In this document: piece after piece, positions 21,286 to 33,856 of the stretch
Layout of the letters: each line of letters starts with the position of its first letter
Position numbering within the stretch: the first letter of the stretch is position 1
From: Areca catechu
Taxonomy: Eukaryota > Streptophyta > Magnoliopsida > Arecales > Arecaceae
Direction of reading: 5' to 3'
Length of the DNA stretch: 64,000 bases
Assembly (NCBI GenBank): GCA_021397845.1
Contig: CM038049.1
Coordinates: 102,206,877-102,270,876, forward strand
Program-made: the position numbers and the translations under genes
Notes under the pieces: model-generated
What the model was told of the DNA's origin: nothing
The model's input: only the letters and a program-made list of their open reading frames with translations
Database searches by the model: none

Positions 21286-22438
21286 TATGTACAGATGGCA
21301 TAATTAGGAGATGTGTACCAAAGGAGGAGATGTACTCTATCTTGCAACACTGTCATGACAGAGAGGTAGGAGGACATTTTGGACCAATTCGTACAGCTTC
21401 TAAGGTCCTACAATCAGCTTTCTTTTGGCCAACCTTATTTAGAGATGCCCACAGGTATGTCACTACATGTGATAGATGTCAACGCACAGGTAATATTTCT
21501 AGAAAACATGAGATGCCTCTTAATAATATACTTGTATGTGAAGTCTTTGATGTGTGGGGCATAGATTTTATGGGACCATTTTCAAAGTCTTTTTCTAAAG
21601 AATACATTTTAGTGGCGGTTGACTATGTCTCAAAATGGGTAAAGGCTATAGCTTTACAGAAAAATGATGCCAAATTGTAATGAAATTCTTGAAAAAGAAT
21701 ATTTTTACTAGGTTTGGTGTACCACATGCTCTAATTAGTGATGAGGGAATCCATTTTTGCAATAAACAAATTGATAACTTATTAAAGAAATATGGGGTAA
21801 CTCACAAAATTGCTACAGCCTATCATCCACAAACTAGCGGACAAGTTGAGGTGTCTAACCGTGAGTTGAAATGAATTTTAGAAAAGACTGTCAATTTGCA
21901 TAGAAGAGATTAGGCAGAAAAACTTGATGATGCACTGTGGGCTTATAGAATAGCTTTTAAAATACCAATTGGAATATCCCCATATAGATTAGTGTTTGGA
22001 AAAACTTGCCATTTGCCTGTAGAGTTAGAGTATAGAGCTTATTGGGCCATTAAATATTTAAATTTTGAGTTGACTGTTGCAGGTGAGAAAAAAGCATTGC
22101 AACTGAATGAGATGGATGAGTTTAAAGAACAAGCTTACGAGAATGCCAAGATCTATAAAGAACGAACTAAGAGATGGCATGAAAAACACATCATGAGAAA
22201 GGAGTTTGAGGTGGGACAACAGGTTTTACTCTTTAATTCTAGACTAAGGCTGTTTCCAAGTAAGCTTCGATCTAAATGGTATGGACCATATACTGTGACA
22301 CAAGTTTTTCCCTATGGAGCAGTGGAGGTGAAGGATCAAAAAGGTGTCACTTTCAAGGTCAATGGACAGAGATTGAAACCATATGTTAGTGATGGCTTGG
22401 AATCTTTCAAAGCCATCATTATGATGAGAGATCGATAA
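21286..22438 (+). pseudogene. Integrase of C
   Basis: The zinc domain is visible (HCHDREVGGHFG ... TTCDRCQRTG), then the catalytic core: WGIDFMGPF with the first Asp, LISDEGIHFCNKQ with the second, and HPQTSGQVEVSNRELK with the Glu. Stops at 21678, 21872 and near 21911 split it. The C-terminal half (21992-22438) holds KTCHLPVELEYRAYWAIK and the SKWYGPYTV segment typical of Athila integrase ends. All three catalytic residues survive, but no continuous frame does. Confidence 0.9.
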
Positions 22439-23681
22439 AGAGAGGACAGTCTAGCTATATACTCTAAATATAGCACTGGTTGGGAGGCAACCCAATAGTC
22501 TTTCCCTTTTTGCTTTAGTTTGTTTTATATTTTTCTACTTCAATTTATTGATTTTGGTTGTTTTCTTGTTAGATGTGGCTGCCATTGAAGTCTCCAATTA
22601 CATTTCAAAGGTGATCAAAGGTGCAACTGAAACATGAAAGGATGGAGTGAACAAACAGAGGCGCGATCACATATTACATATCTTCAATTGAATCTTGCAA
22701 CTAGGGGAGTATCAGCTATCCTTTTTCTTTTCTTCTGTATTGGCTTGCTTTATTGTCTTCAAACATTAGGGACAATGTCTGCTTTTAAGTTGGGGGATAT
22801 TTGGTAGGGATTTAACTAAAAAAAAAAAAATATTTCATCAATCAACTTGAATCTTTGTTTGAATTGAGTGAGTGTTTGAGACTTTAGACCATCCTTTAAA
22901 TAAAGAGTTTACTCATGTACTGATTGAATGAATCAAAAGTGACTTGGAATTGAAGACTTGATAGGATTAGGAGCTTATAATTGAGACTATGAGAATGCAT
23001 GAACTTTGATAGGCATGTTATAATTGATTTAGATTAAGGATTATTTCTGTTAGCTTAAATCAATTGTTAAGAAAGTTTTTGACTCCGAAGGTTATAGCTA
23101 TGCATAATGAAATTTAGACACACCGAGTAGATACTAACTGCAATTACTAACCCATGCACCCTACTCTGCTGTGTTGGGATGACTTAGTAACCGGAGGTTT
23201 GGTACTAGCAAATGTCAACATTCGCGTAAAATGGTAACCCAATGCATGAGTATGCAAAGCACTCAACTGATATGTTGTTTTGTGATAAAAGCCAATTTTA
23301 AAACTTCTACAGAAAAAGGCAAGTTTATAACAATTACACAGTTGAGAACCGCCAATACTTGAAAAAAAAAAACTAACCCAATTGAAAGGTGTTGTCTTAG
23401 TTTTATTATGTTGATAATAGCTTGAAAAAAAAGGTGACAAGTATTGATTAATATTTTAAGCTGACAGAAAGTAATCTTGAGTTGATTTCATTATAATATG
23501 CCTTGATAAGGAATTGCAGTCTTATGGTTGATGTTTTGAGATCTTATGAATTGATAGTTCTAAAGAAAAAGTTATTGGAGAAGATTTCAGTTGTTACCAG
23601 GATTGATTGTTTATCTAAAATTGATGTTGACTTTTATTTATGTTTTGCTCGGGACGATAAAGGTTTAAGTTAGGAGATATT
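22439..23681 (+). other. 3' non-coding region of C with two polypurine-tract-like sites
   Basis: No env-like frame is present. TTTTAAGTTGGGGGATATTT at about 22782-22801 and GTTTAAGTTAGGAGATATTT at about 23663-23682 are near copies of one module. The second abuts the 3' LTR and is the working PPT position. Otherwise the region is AT-rich and shows nothing coding. Confidence 0.7.
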
Positions 23682-23719
23682 TGATGAATGTGATTTATAT
23701 AGAAATAATTGGGTCTTAA
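23682..23719 (+). repeat. 3' LTR of C, first fragment
   Basis: TGATGAATGTGATTTATATA matches the 5' LTR start with few differences. The last five bases, CTTAA, are the target site of D; the partner copy is CTCAA at 51755-51759, one base different. Confidence 0.9.
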
Positions 23720-25541
23720 TGAAGGAAAACCAGTGCAACGGACGCCTACCTTAGGTATGCTACACTAGGGAGTAGGTATTGCATAATTAAAGTTTTTAAA
23801 AATGCATACGAAAAAACCTACTCATGCACAGGATTTAACATAAACATGATGCATGCAACTAATACACAGGCATGTCTAGGCAAGTGCAATAATTATAAAC
23901 AATATGATAATTTCTAGATCTAAACATGCATGATAACAAAAAATAAATGACATACCTTATAAAGCTTCTTTTAACAGCAAATCAAGGCAGCCAGTTGAAC
24001 TCCTTCAACAACAAATCAGATCTGAAAAAGATCGATCCAAACTTTCAAGGTGTTCAAATGTCCACCCTCTAGAGTATCCATGTGCGGACTCTCACTGATC
24101 CAACTCCCGGATGGATGCTAGTCCTTCAGGAATCAATAAACAGGTCACGGCAATATGAAACAGGGAAAATCAAAAAATCTTCATGGATGGCCTTCACCAA
24201 GACCGCCCTTGCTCCATGAAGAGCACACACTGAAAAACTAAAAATAGGGAAGGATACAAGGACGCTGCATGAATTTCTGCACTGAGAAATTCGTCCCAAA
24301 AAAAAAACTCCCTCACAGATCGCCCTCTGCTCCTCTCTCTCTCGCATGCCCTGGTCCTCCCTCTCTGCCACAAGCCACGGCCTTTCTCTTTGCCCTGTTT
24401 TCATCCTCTCTCGCATGCCCTGCTACCTCTAAACCAAGATGAATAATCGGTGAGAAATCCCGTGAAGGAAAGGGAAATCAATGAGAGAACACCATGAGAG
24501 AGAGTCCAGATAAAACCAAAAACTATTTGAAATGGCTCTTGATAGGTTTAAAACTCGTTTGAATAGCATTTGATCGGTTTAAACATGCTGTGAACCGCTA
24601 GCCATATCACCGTGAAACAGGGATCGAGAGATGGGATATTCATGCGGGAACCATGGTGAGACGCCTTCCAGATCACGATGCAAAGGATAATAAACCGATA
24701 AACCAAGCTTCATCCGATCAACAAGCTGATCATATCCATTCACATGGTAAAAACACAAGGGAACGAAAACAAGGGAATGAAGAACCAAAAAAACCGTGAA
24801 AGCTGGGAGAAAATATCGTGTAAAAAACCAAGTTTAAACCGGTTCAACAAACCAAAAATCGGTTCAACCAATACCGATCAAGAAGGAAAAATCGAGTCCA
24901 GTCCTGGTCTACCAGGAATAATTCTTGGTTGACCAAAACCAATCCTAATTGATCCAAATCAGATCAGGTTGACCAGAAAAAATCCAATGTGTGCTCAATC
25001 AGTCTGTTTGACCTTAATATTGAAACAATTCCCAATCATTGATCGGCTCCCGGATCAGGAAGAAATTCTCTATGGCATGTAAACTCATAGGTTCAAACCT
25101 AAACGGTAGTGTTACAGTAGCAAACAAGATCCATTCGGCCCTGACACGCGTCCTCCTTGGAGACTGGCGCGGCCACGTACTTTTCCACCTCGGCCAAGCA
25201 CCTCTCCATCTCGGCCCCACTTCGGCCATGTGGCAGTTCAGCCCAGCTCGGCCCCACTTTGGCCATGTGGTGGCCCAGCCCAGCTCGACCCCACCTCAGC
25301 AGTGAACCAGTACACCGGCCTCACTTCGGCCATGAGAAGTCCAGCTCGGTCGTTCAGTTCAGCTCGGCATGCTCGTGGCATGCCCAGGTCAGCTCCAGCT
25401 CGATCAGCCCGCTTCGGTCGGACCCAGGTCGGCTCCAATCATCCTAGCTCGGCACCTTCTCCATGCTTCGGTCCGTGCGCACGGGAGGTACGCGCGTCCA
25501 TCACCTGTGCCAGGGGAAACTAGCGCCTGCACCGCCCATGC

Positions 25542-26400
25542 ACACATTTGCACCAGGGCAGGCCCGCGCCTGGAAGACGACCGGCGGCACCCCGGCAGTG
25601 CCTCGCCCACCGCCGGTGAGCCCCCGCGCCCGTCACGCCTCCGAGCTCCGGCTCCTCCCGACCTCGCCCGTGGCCGGCGCCCATTCCGCCCGCAGGAAGC
25701 TCGCAACAGGCTTCTGCCCGAGCCAGGCGCCCAGTTCGCCCGTGGAAGGCTCGCCTCCGAGCTCCGACACCTCCGGCTCCTCCCGACCTCGCCCGTGGCC
25801 GGCCATGGCTCGCCTCCGCCCGCTCCGGCGCCTCCAGCTTCCGCCCAGGCTGGCGCCCATTCCGGCACCGGTTCGCCTCGTCTCCACCCTCTCCAGCGCG
25901 CGTCCGCCCATCCACACATTTGCACCAGGGCAAGCCCGCGCCTGGGTGACGACCGGCGGCACCCCGGCAATGCCTCGCCCACCGCCGGCGAGCCCCCACG
26001 CCCGTCACGCCTCCAATCTCCGGCTCCTCCCGACCTCGCCCGTGGCCGGTGCCCGTTCCGCCCGCGGGAAGCTCGCAGCAGGCTTCAGCCAGAGCCAAGC
26101 TCCCAGTTCGCCCGCAGGAGGCTCGCCTCCGAGCTCCGGCTCCTCACGACCTCGCCCGTGGCCGGCCCCGGCTCGCCTCCGCCCACTCCGGCACCTCCGG
26201 CTTCTGCCCAGGCTAGCGCCCGTTCTGGCACCGGTTCGCCTCGGCTCCACCCTCTCCAATGCACATCCGCCCGTGGAAGGCCCGCGCCTGGGTGACGACC
26301 GACTACACCCCGGCAGTGCCTCGACCACAGCCGGCGAGCCCTCGCGCCCGCCACTCCTCCGAGCTCCGGTGCCTCCTGCTCCTCCCGACATCGCCCATGG
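25542..26400. repeat. GC-rich ~350-370-bp tandem repeat in S
   Basis: Three copies: the GCCCGCGCCTGG word falls at about 25562, 25934 and 26280. Each copy holds the same CTCCTCCCGACCTCGCCCGT blocks in slightly different arrangement. High GC and few stops make long open frames on both strands, but none looks like a protein. Confidence 0.85.
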
Positions 26401-26783
26401 CCGGTGCCCAGTTCGCTCGCGGGAGGCTCGCCTCCGAGCTCCGGCGCCTCCGGCTCCTCCCGACCTCGCCCGTGGCCGGCCCCGGCTTGCCTCCGTCTGC
26501 TCCGGCGGCTCAGTTCGGCATGGACGTCTCCAGCTTCACCCACACGGAATCCCGCTCGCGGCTTCGGAGCGGAGCTCTCCCGCTCCGGTGCGGCACTTCA
26601 CCCGTGTCAGGCCCGTGCCAGCGGCACGCCCATGCCGAGCTCATGCCAACGGCACGCCCATGCCGGGATCATGCCAGCGGCATGCCCATGCTAGTTCGGC
26701 GGTCCCGTGCCCAGTCCGGCTCAGTTCGGCTGACCTCCATCCGATCCGGCAGGACGCTCGCTCCGGCAACCGGTCGCCCGCAT

Positions 26784-27530
26784 GGTCCGCACCTCGCCTC
26801 CGTGCCAGGGCACGCCCATGCAGCGCCCTCCGCCTAGTTCGGCTCCAGCCCATGCCAGTTCGGCGATCCCGCGCCCAGTCCAGCTCAGTTCGGTGGACCT
26901 CCGTCCGGTCCGACCCAGTCCAGCGGGACGCCCGCTCCGGCACCCGGTCGCCCGCAGGGTCCGCACCTCGCCTCCGCGCCAGGGCATGCCCATGCAGCAC
27001 CCTCTGCCTAGTTCGGCTCCAGCCCATGCCAGTTCGGCGGTCCCGCGCCCAGTCTAGCTAAGTTCGGCGGACCTCCGTCCGGTCCGACCCAGTCCGGCGG
27101 GACGCCCGCTCCGGCACCCGGTCACCCGCAGGGTCCGCACCTCGCCTCCGTGCCAGGGCATGCCCATGCAGTGCCCTTCGCCTGGTTTGGCTCTAGCCCG
27201 TGCCAGTTCGGCGATCCCGTGCCTAGTCCGGCTTAGTTCGGCGGACCTCCATCCGGTCCAGCCCAGTCCGGCGGGACACCCGCTCCGGCACCCAGTCGCC
27301 CGCAGGGTTCGCACCTCGCGTCCGTGTCAGGGCATGCCCATGCAGTGCCCTCCGCCTAGTTCTTCTCCAACCCGTGCTAGTTCGGCGGTCCCGCGCCCAG
27401 TCCGGCTCAGATCGGTGGACCTCCATCCGATCCGGCCCAGTCCGGCGGGATGCCCGCTCCGACACTCGTCACCCACAAGGTCCGCACCTCACCTCCATGC
27501 CAGGGCACGCCCATGCAACGCCCTCCGCCT
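26784..27530. repeat. 174-bp tandem repeat in S
   Basis: The word GGTCCGC (GGTTCGC once) recurs at 26784, 26958, 27132, 27306 and 27479, a 174-bp period. Because 174 is a multiple of three, each frame repeats a 58-residue pattern, which explains the long overlapping open frames here. Confidence 0.9.
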
Positions 27531-29351
27531 GGTTCGACGCCCAGAACTGCGTGCATGGGGGAGACCCTGCATACCGCGCCTTGGCTCGTGCGACTACCCC
27601 GCACACCTCGACCCGTGTGCATAGAGGCCTCTGCAGACCTCGCCATGCATGAAGAGGCTATGCGGCCTAGCCTCGTGACGGGACACCTCGAACCATGTGC
27701 ATGAAGAGCCTCGCCTGCCTCATCTCGAAGCATGCGCCATGGTTTGTTTGATTCCATTCCAGGTATGCTTTTCAAAATATAGGTATGGAGGAAGGCTAGA
27801 TGGCAGCCTGACACGTCACCATCTCTACCAAACTGAGCCCGCCATCTACGAAGGAGGGCTATATTAAAAGCCCCCATCACAGTTTACGCCAATCAGGAAG
27901 GAGTGCCACATCCAAGGTGCTGGGCTCCTCCACCAACCTTCTGAACCATCCAGAAGGAGAAAGTTGACCAACCTACCTAAGCCTCCCAGGCCTGCAGAAG
28001 CTTTACAGGCCTATACCAAGAAGAACGTGTCTCTCTGAACACCAAGAGCCGCTCGTCTACATAAGAGCAACGGGAAGAGATAAGAAAGGGAGGGAAGAGA
28101 TAACACACTCTCTTGATTCTTACATGATCTATCACCCTCTGGCGGTAGAGAGTCTCCCAAGCTCTCTGCCTCAGAGGTCCCTTATTTCATTCGATCATCC
28201 CACTGACTTGATCGTCGGAGTGTCTTTGCCGGAATCCCCGGCGCAGGTCTCCCCTATTTTGCAGGTACCACCAAACGGAGGGACAACAAGGAGGAAGATT
28301 ACTCCTCCCTGAAGAGGCCCACATGAGGACCACCACAGTACCAAGCCCCTTTCATCCCAACTACAACTATGTTCCCCTTGATCGTCTGCGACCAACGAGC
28401 CCGGTGATGCTGGCACGGAGCCCACTCACCTAGGCCACGTAAGAGCTACCGGCCACGGCGATCTAGGTGGCAACAGGTAGTACTGAAACACTTCCAGTAC
28501 CAACACAAGATACCATCTAGCTACGGGTCCCGGCATCCGGATAGGCCGAAGATGCGAGAGCAATTTATCAAACCTCTAGTATATGGTTAATGTATAATTC
28601 ATCCCTTTGACCTCCAATGCTTAAAATGATCTAGGGTTAGACTGCCAACCCTAACTGAGTCAATCCACAACATTTCTCAACCCGCAAGTCCAGTGACTCC
28701 TCACTAGAACTACCCTGGCCGAGGATTTGCTAAATTGAAATACTGCGAGACATTCAATCCAAACAATTTGGACAGGTCAATTCCATCTTGGTCCACCACT
28801 GCTCCACAAGTACTTGCCTATACCCAGAAACCTTCCATTACCGGATTAGAAATTCGGGTAGTCCGGCACCAAAGCATAGGGAGTTGCTTGCAAGCTACCA
28901 TGGTGACCTCAGGTCGGAGGGACACATATACCCATATCCAATCACGAGCAATCCTTTGGCAGAAAGGAGCTCCACTGAGTCACGTTCAATGAGATGCACA
29001 CATCCTACTTGCAGATCACATTAGTGTCACCACACTCCTTTGGTCAAAAGGACAACCAAATAATGTGAACCACAACAACCTACACTTAATACATTGCCAT
29101 CCTGTATAATGTATCCTTTGGTTGTGAACCTTTTAAAGGACCACTCGATATATCCTCTCTATATCGAAGTCAATGTAGTCCTAAGGACTTTATCACATAA
29201 ACAGAGTTTATTACAAGAAAATGAATAATGTGATGAGCTATCAAAAAAAAATTATTAATTCATATACAAGTTACAATACTGAGCACAACCGCCTACAGCC
29301 TAAGCGATTGGCTTTGGGATACAATTCCCAACAACTCCTACTTGTATTAAA

Positions 29352-32246
29352 GCCAATCAGAATAGTATCTAATACCCATATCCCTTTTACAATAGTCGAA
29401 CTCTTTGATTCCGAGGGCTTTAGTGAAGGGGTTGGCCAGATTCTCTTTTACATCGATCTTCATAAGATTGATGTCGCCTCGATCCACGATCTCTCGTACG
29501 AGATGATAGCACCACAGAATGTGCTTGGTGCGGTGATGAGACTTTGGCTCCTTAGCTTAAGCAATGTCTCCTGTGCTGTCACAATACACTAGAACAGGAC
29601 CATCTAGGGAAGGTGCCACCCCTAGCTCTCCAAGAAACTTCCACAACCATACGGCTTCCTTTGCTGCATCTGATGCTGCAATGTACTCTGCTTCGCATAC
29701 TGAGTCAACAACTATTGCCTGCTTGGAACTCTTTCAGTAGAATGCTCCTCCATTCAGGGTAAACATAAATCCTGACACACTCTTGCTATCATCTCTGTCT
29801 GACTGGAAACTGGAGTCAATATACCCCACAAGTTTCAAGTCATGTTCTCCATAAATCAGCCATTGGTCCTTAGTATTTCTCAAATACTTCAGAATGGTCT
29901 TAACCACCTTCCAATGCACCTCACCTGGGTCATACTGGTATCTGCTCACCACTCCTAGTGAGTATGCCACGTCTGGTCTAGTACATGTCATAGCATACAT
30001 GATAGAGCCCATTACAAAAGCATAAGGAACTCTACTCAGCGCTCTCTTTCCTCAGGAGTGGTTGCATAATCCTTCTTGGAAAGAGTAATTCCAGAACCTA
30101 TCAGGAGATAGCCTTTCTTGGAATTCTCCATGGTGAACCGTTTCAGTACGGTATCAATGTACATAGACTGGGACAATCCCAGAAGCCTCTAAGATCTATC
30201 TTTATAGATCTTCATACCTAGTATGTAAGAAGCTTCACCCAAGTCCTTCATAGAGAACTGAGATGATAACCAGACCTTTATTCCTTGCAATGCTACAATA
30301 TCATTCCCGATTAAGAGAATGTCATCAACATACAGTACCAGGAATATAATCACAAAACCATTAACCCACTTATAGATGCAAGGTTCCTCTATATTCCTAA
30401 CGAAGCCATACAATTTGATACACCTATCAAATCGCATGTTCCAACTTCGAGATGCTTGCTTGAGTCCATAAATGGACCTCCGTAATTTGCACACTTTTAA
30501 CTCGTCTATGGATGTGAACCCTTCAGGCAATATCATATACACCTCCTCATCCAGCTCCCCATTCAAGAAAGCGGTTCGGACATCCATCTGCCATATCTCA
30601 TAGTCAAAATGTGCTGCCAAAGCAAGCATGATCTGAATAGACTTGAGCATTGCCACAGGAGAGAATGTCTCGTCATAATCGATACCATATCGTTGACAAT
30701 ACCCCTTGGTAACCAGATGGGATTTATAGGTCTCCACCTTCCCATCTGCACCCCTTTTTCTCTTGAAAATCCACTTGCACCTGATGGGTTTTATCCCTTC
30801 AAGTGGATCAACTAATATCCATACATTGTTAATCTCCATGGACTCCATCTCGAATTGCATGGCTTCAAGCCACACCTCAGAGTCAGATCTCTGAAGTGCA
30901 TCCATATAGGTGATCGGATCCTCATCATTCTTATCGAGTTCAATGGGATCACCCTCCCAGACCAAGAAACCGTAGTATTTGTCTGGTTGATGCGGTACTC
31001 TATCGGATCTCCTAATAATGGGTTCTGGGTGTGATTCAATTATAGCTGATTTTATGATATCCTTAGAGTGTGCAAGTTCTTCTACTGGTTGAAATTTACC
31101 AAGTTCAATCTTAGAGGCTACAGTTCCTTCTCCAAGGAACTCCTTTTTCTAAAAAGATAGCCCTAAGAGCAACGAACACTTTATGTTCGTCCTCCAAGTA
31201 GAAGAAATATCCTTTTGTTTCCTTAAGGTACCTAATAAACAGGCACCGATCAGATCTAGGACCAAGTTTATCTTAGTCTAAATGCTTTGCATAAGTCGGA
31301 CAACCCCAGACCCGAAGGTGTGAAATTAAGGGCTTACGTCTAGTCCATAACTCATATAAAGTGGAAACAATAGACTTACTTAAAACATCATTCAGCAAGT
31401 AACAAGCTGTCTCAAGTGTATATCCCCAAAAGGACAGTGGCAGAGTTGCAAAGCCTATCATGGATCGAACCATATCCAACAGGGTTCGATTTCTTCTTTC
31501 GAACACACCATTCGACTGGGATGTTCCTGGAGGAGTCCACTGAGAGAGAATCCCATTCTCCTCAAGATATGTCATAAGCTTATCGAATAGGTATTCACCG
31601 CCTCGATCAGATCAAAGGATTTTAATACTCTTTCCAGTTTGTTTTTTCACTTCATTACGATATCATTTGAACATTTCAAACAACTCATATTTATGTCTCA
31701 TCAAAAAGACATACCATACCTAGAAAGGTCATCTGTAAATGTAATGAAATATCTATATCCACCTCTAGAACTAACTATCAGGGGTCTGCATACATCAGTA
31801 TGTATAAGACTCTGAAGTTCTGCAGCTCGTTCACCTTTTCCAATAAAAGGTGACTTGGTCATTTTACCAAGCAAACAGGATTCACAAGTGGGCAGTGAGT
31901 TAGAATCACTGACCTCGAGGAGGCCATCTCCTCGCAACTTGTTTATCCCATTTTGGTTAACATGACCTACCCTACAATGCCATAGATACAGATCACTGAC
32001 ATTTTCTATCCTTGGACGTTTGCTAGATGTGTACATTACATTAACAGGCCATGACAAAACATAAATGCCACTTTTTAACTTAGCTTTCATTATCACAGAG
32101 TTATTCATAATAACTTGGGAAAAATCTCCTTTTATTGAAAGTTCATAACCATAATTAGCTAATAGGCCTACAGAGATAATACTCATAATAAAACTAGGAC
32201 AATAATGACAATCGACTAATTCAACAGTACTAGACTCAAAAAACAA
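29352..32246 (-). pseudogene. Pol of copia D: integrase, RT and RNase H
   Basis: Reading down the minus strand: the pre-integrase zinc region (LWHCRVGHVNQNGI, CESCLLGK) at 32246-31701; integrase with the catalytic Glu segment (NGVFERRNRTLLD) at 31575-31273; RT at 30965-30189 (YETFSPVAMLKS-like region, WQMDVRTAFLNGELDEE, FLVLYVDDILLIGND, then YILGMKIYKDRS); RNase H at 30012-29352 (CTRPDVAYSLG, KSSKQAIVVDSVCEAEYIAA, HHRTKHILWCYHLVRE). This wording is that of the Angela/BARE group. A TGA replaces Trp just before KSSKQ, at about 29733. Further stops separate the domains, so no working protein is expected. Confidence 0.9.
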
Positions 32247-32343
32247 GACTCAGAACTCCGACTGCCAGCACCGAAACATGATTTCCATTTCCAATGCTTA
32301 GGAACTGCTCCCCATCCTCAAATCTCTTGCTAACCTGCAGTCC

Positions 32344-33291
32344 CTATAATGAATTGCAAACATGAATAGGACTACCAGTATCCAATACCCAGTTAGCAGT
32401 GTCACAAATAGAGAAATTACAAGATTTTATCATATAAATACCTTGTCCAGCACCCTGTTGCTTTCCCTTCCTTGGCCTATTCGGGTCTAAGGACACCTGA
32501 TAAAGAGGACAGTTCCTCTTCCAGTGTCCCTGCTTCTTACAATAGAAGCACACTGCACTAGCTAGATCAGCTTTCACTTTCTTGGTCTGACTTGGGCCAG
32601 GAGCACTCTGCACCTTCTTTCCTTACCTTTCTTCTTCCCTTTCTTAAAGGGATGACGACCTCTAAAACCTCCCACTAAATTCACCACCCCCTTGTTCAGC
32701 TGGTGGTTCTTCTCATAAGTCTACAGCAACCCCATCTAACCATGGTAATTGACTACAGGCTTATTCATTCTATAATGATCGAGAAAGTCAAGATAGGAGG
32801 AGGGTAGAGAATTCAGGATCGCATCCTTGCCGGGTTGCTCGTGCAAGGGACATCCGAGCTTGCCCAATCATTCGATCATCTCGATCATGTACAATACATG
32901 ATCAGTGATCAAAGTGCCATTCTACATTTTAGCATTATAGATGGTACAAGATACTTTGTACCGCTCCATATCGTCTAGCATGCCAAAAAATTCCTTCAAC
33001 CTTTGAAGAATCTCGTCTGGCTGGGCCTCCTTGAATTTGAGACTGAACTCGTCGTTCATTATCGCCAATATTATGCATCAAACAATAGTCCGATTAGAAA
33101 TCCACTTCAAATAAGTGTCCCTGACCAAACTCCGAGCATTGGTAGAAGGAATTTCGGGTGCTGGATCCATTATCACATAAAGGATCCGCTCGTTCTCCAG
33201 GACTCCTCAATTTTTGATACCAACTATCAAAATTGGGACCCTTTAAGTTCTCACTATCGAGAAGTGACCGGAGCGAAAGGTTTGAAGACAT
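32344..33291 (-). pseudogene. Gag and protease of copia D
   Basis: The ATG at 33291 opens MSSNLSLRSLLDSENLKGPN, a typical copia Gag start, but a stop comes after 65 codons. Downstream pieces resemble Gag (FKEAQPDEILQRLKEFFGML; a capsid end near 32800). The CCHC knuckle CFYCKKQGHWKRNC and the protease site WVLDTGSPIHVC lie in one open stretch at 32613-32344. The capsid is fragmented by stops and frame changes. Confidence 0.85.
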
Positions 33292-33856
33292 CTGAAAGAA
33301 AAATTAAGACCAAATTAGTATATGAATTGATCAATTAAACCAAAAGACTTGACTTTAGTCTAAAGGTCTCTCCCACTAATTTTTTCAGATTGGGAGCCTC
33401 TAACTCCAATCCATGAAATCATCATTTCATAGTGGGTAATGAAATCCAATAGACCACGTATGAGCCCGACTTTGGTCGGCTCACCCATACGCTCCTAAAG
33501 GTAGGTTCTCTAACCAATTGCTTCCTTAAGCAACTTCCAGTAATAAATTTTACCCCACATAACCCCCAATCAACCTTGGGGCCTCCTGTTGTGGGTCTCT
33601 GGTTAGGTCCAACCATTAATATGACAAATCTGATGCTTCCAGCTAACGAATGACCAAGCCCGACTTTGGCTGGCCCACCTGATCACCATTAAGAAGGTTG
33701 CACTGAACCATCATCTATGGAAGAGTAATCCCAATAACCGGATGCACACCCGTTCTTTGGAACTGTCGATGTACACCAAGCTAAAGGACTCATTACTAAC
33801 CCACTTAAGGGGAGGCTAAGACACCATCAACTCATTGACTTAGACTTTTTCAGGAC
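33292..33856 (-). other. Leader of D, part next to gag
   Basis: Untranslated leader between gag and the insertion point of G. It has two related blocks, TGAGCCCGACTTTGGTCGGC near 33463 and GCCCGACTTTGGCTGGCCCA near 33658, and nothing coding. AGGAC at 33852-33856 is the left target copy of G. Confidence 0.7.

Larger units (their letters stand above)
25110..28475 (+). mobile_element. S: 3.37-kb GC-rich insertion, probable solo LTR
   Basis: Begins TGTTACAG and ends GGCAACA, so the ends are short imperfect inverted repeats in LTR style. GGTAG at 25105-25109 and 28476-28480 is the target duplication, and D's other LTR reads straight across this point. Near the right end are a TATA-like box (27860-27869, TATATTAAAA) and a segment with TTGATCGTCGGAGTGTCTTT, the kind of R/U5 sequence seen in Tat-type LTRs. 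No gag, pol or primer site is present. Plus orientation is inferred from the TATA box. Confidence 0.75.
23720..29333 (-). repeat. Left (3') LTR of D, split by S
   Basis: The LTR is 23720-25109 plus 28481-29333, about 2243 bp, against 2236 bp for the right copy. Roughly ten differences are visible in the first 130 bp, so D is much older than B. The CT-rich stretch near 24330-24420 and the GAACC/GGTTC-rich stretch near 24830-24960 occur in both copies and have no recognisable protein. Confidence 0.9.

Noticed and set aside
22439..23681. Env-like gene in C
   Set aside because: No open frame of useful length and no signal or membrane segment; the region is AT-rich spacer.
24126..24416. Minus-strand open frame in D's left LTR, with a counterpart at 49905-50237
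   Set aside because: It lies within the LTR, its start and end differ between copies, and it has no domain.
25463..27061. 532-residue open frame and several overlapping frames on both strands
   Set aside because: They lie in GC-rich tandem repeats with few stops. Repeat periods near multiples of three keep all frames open, and no known domain or start context supports them.
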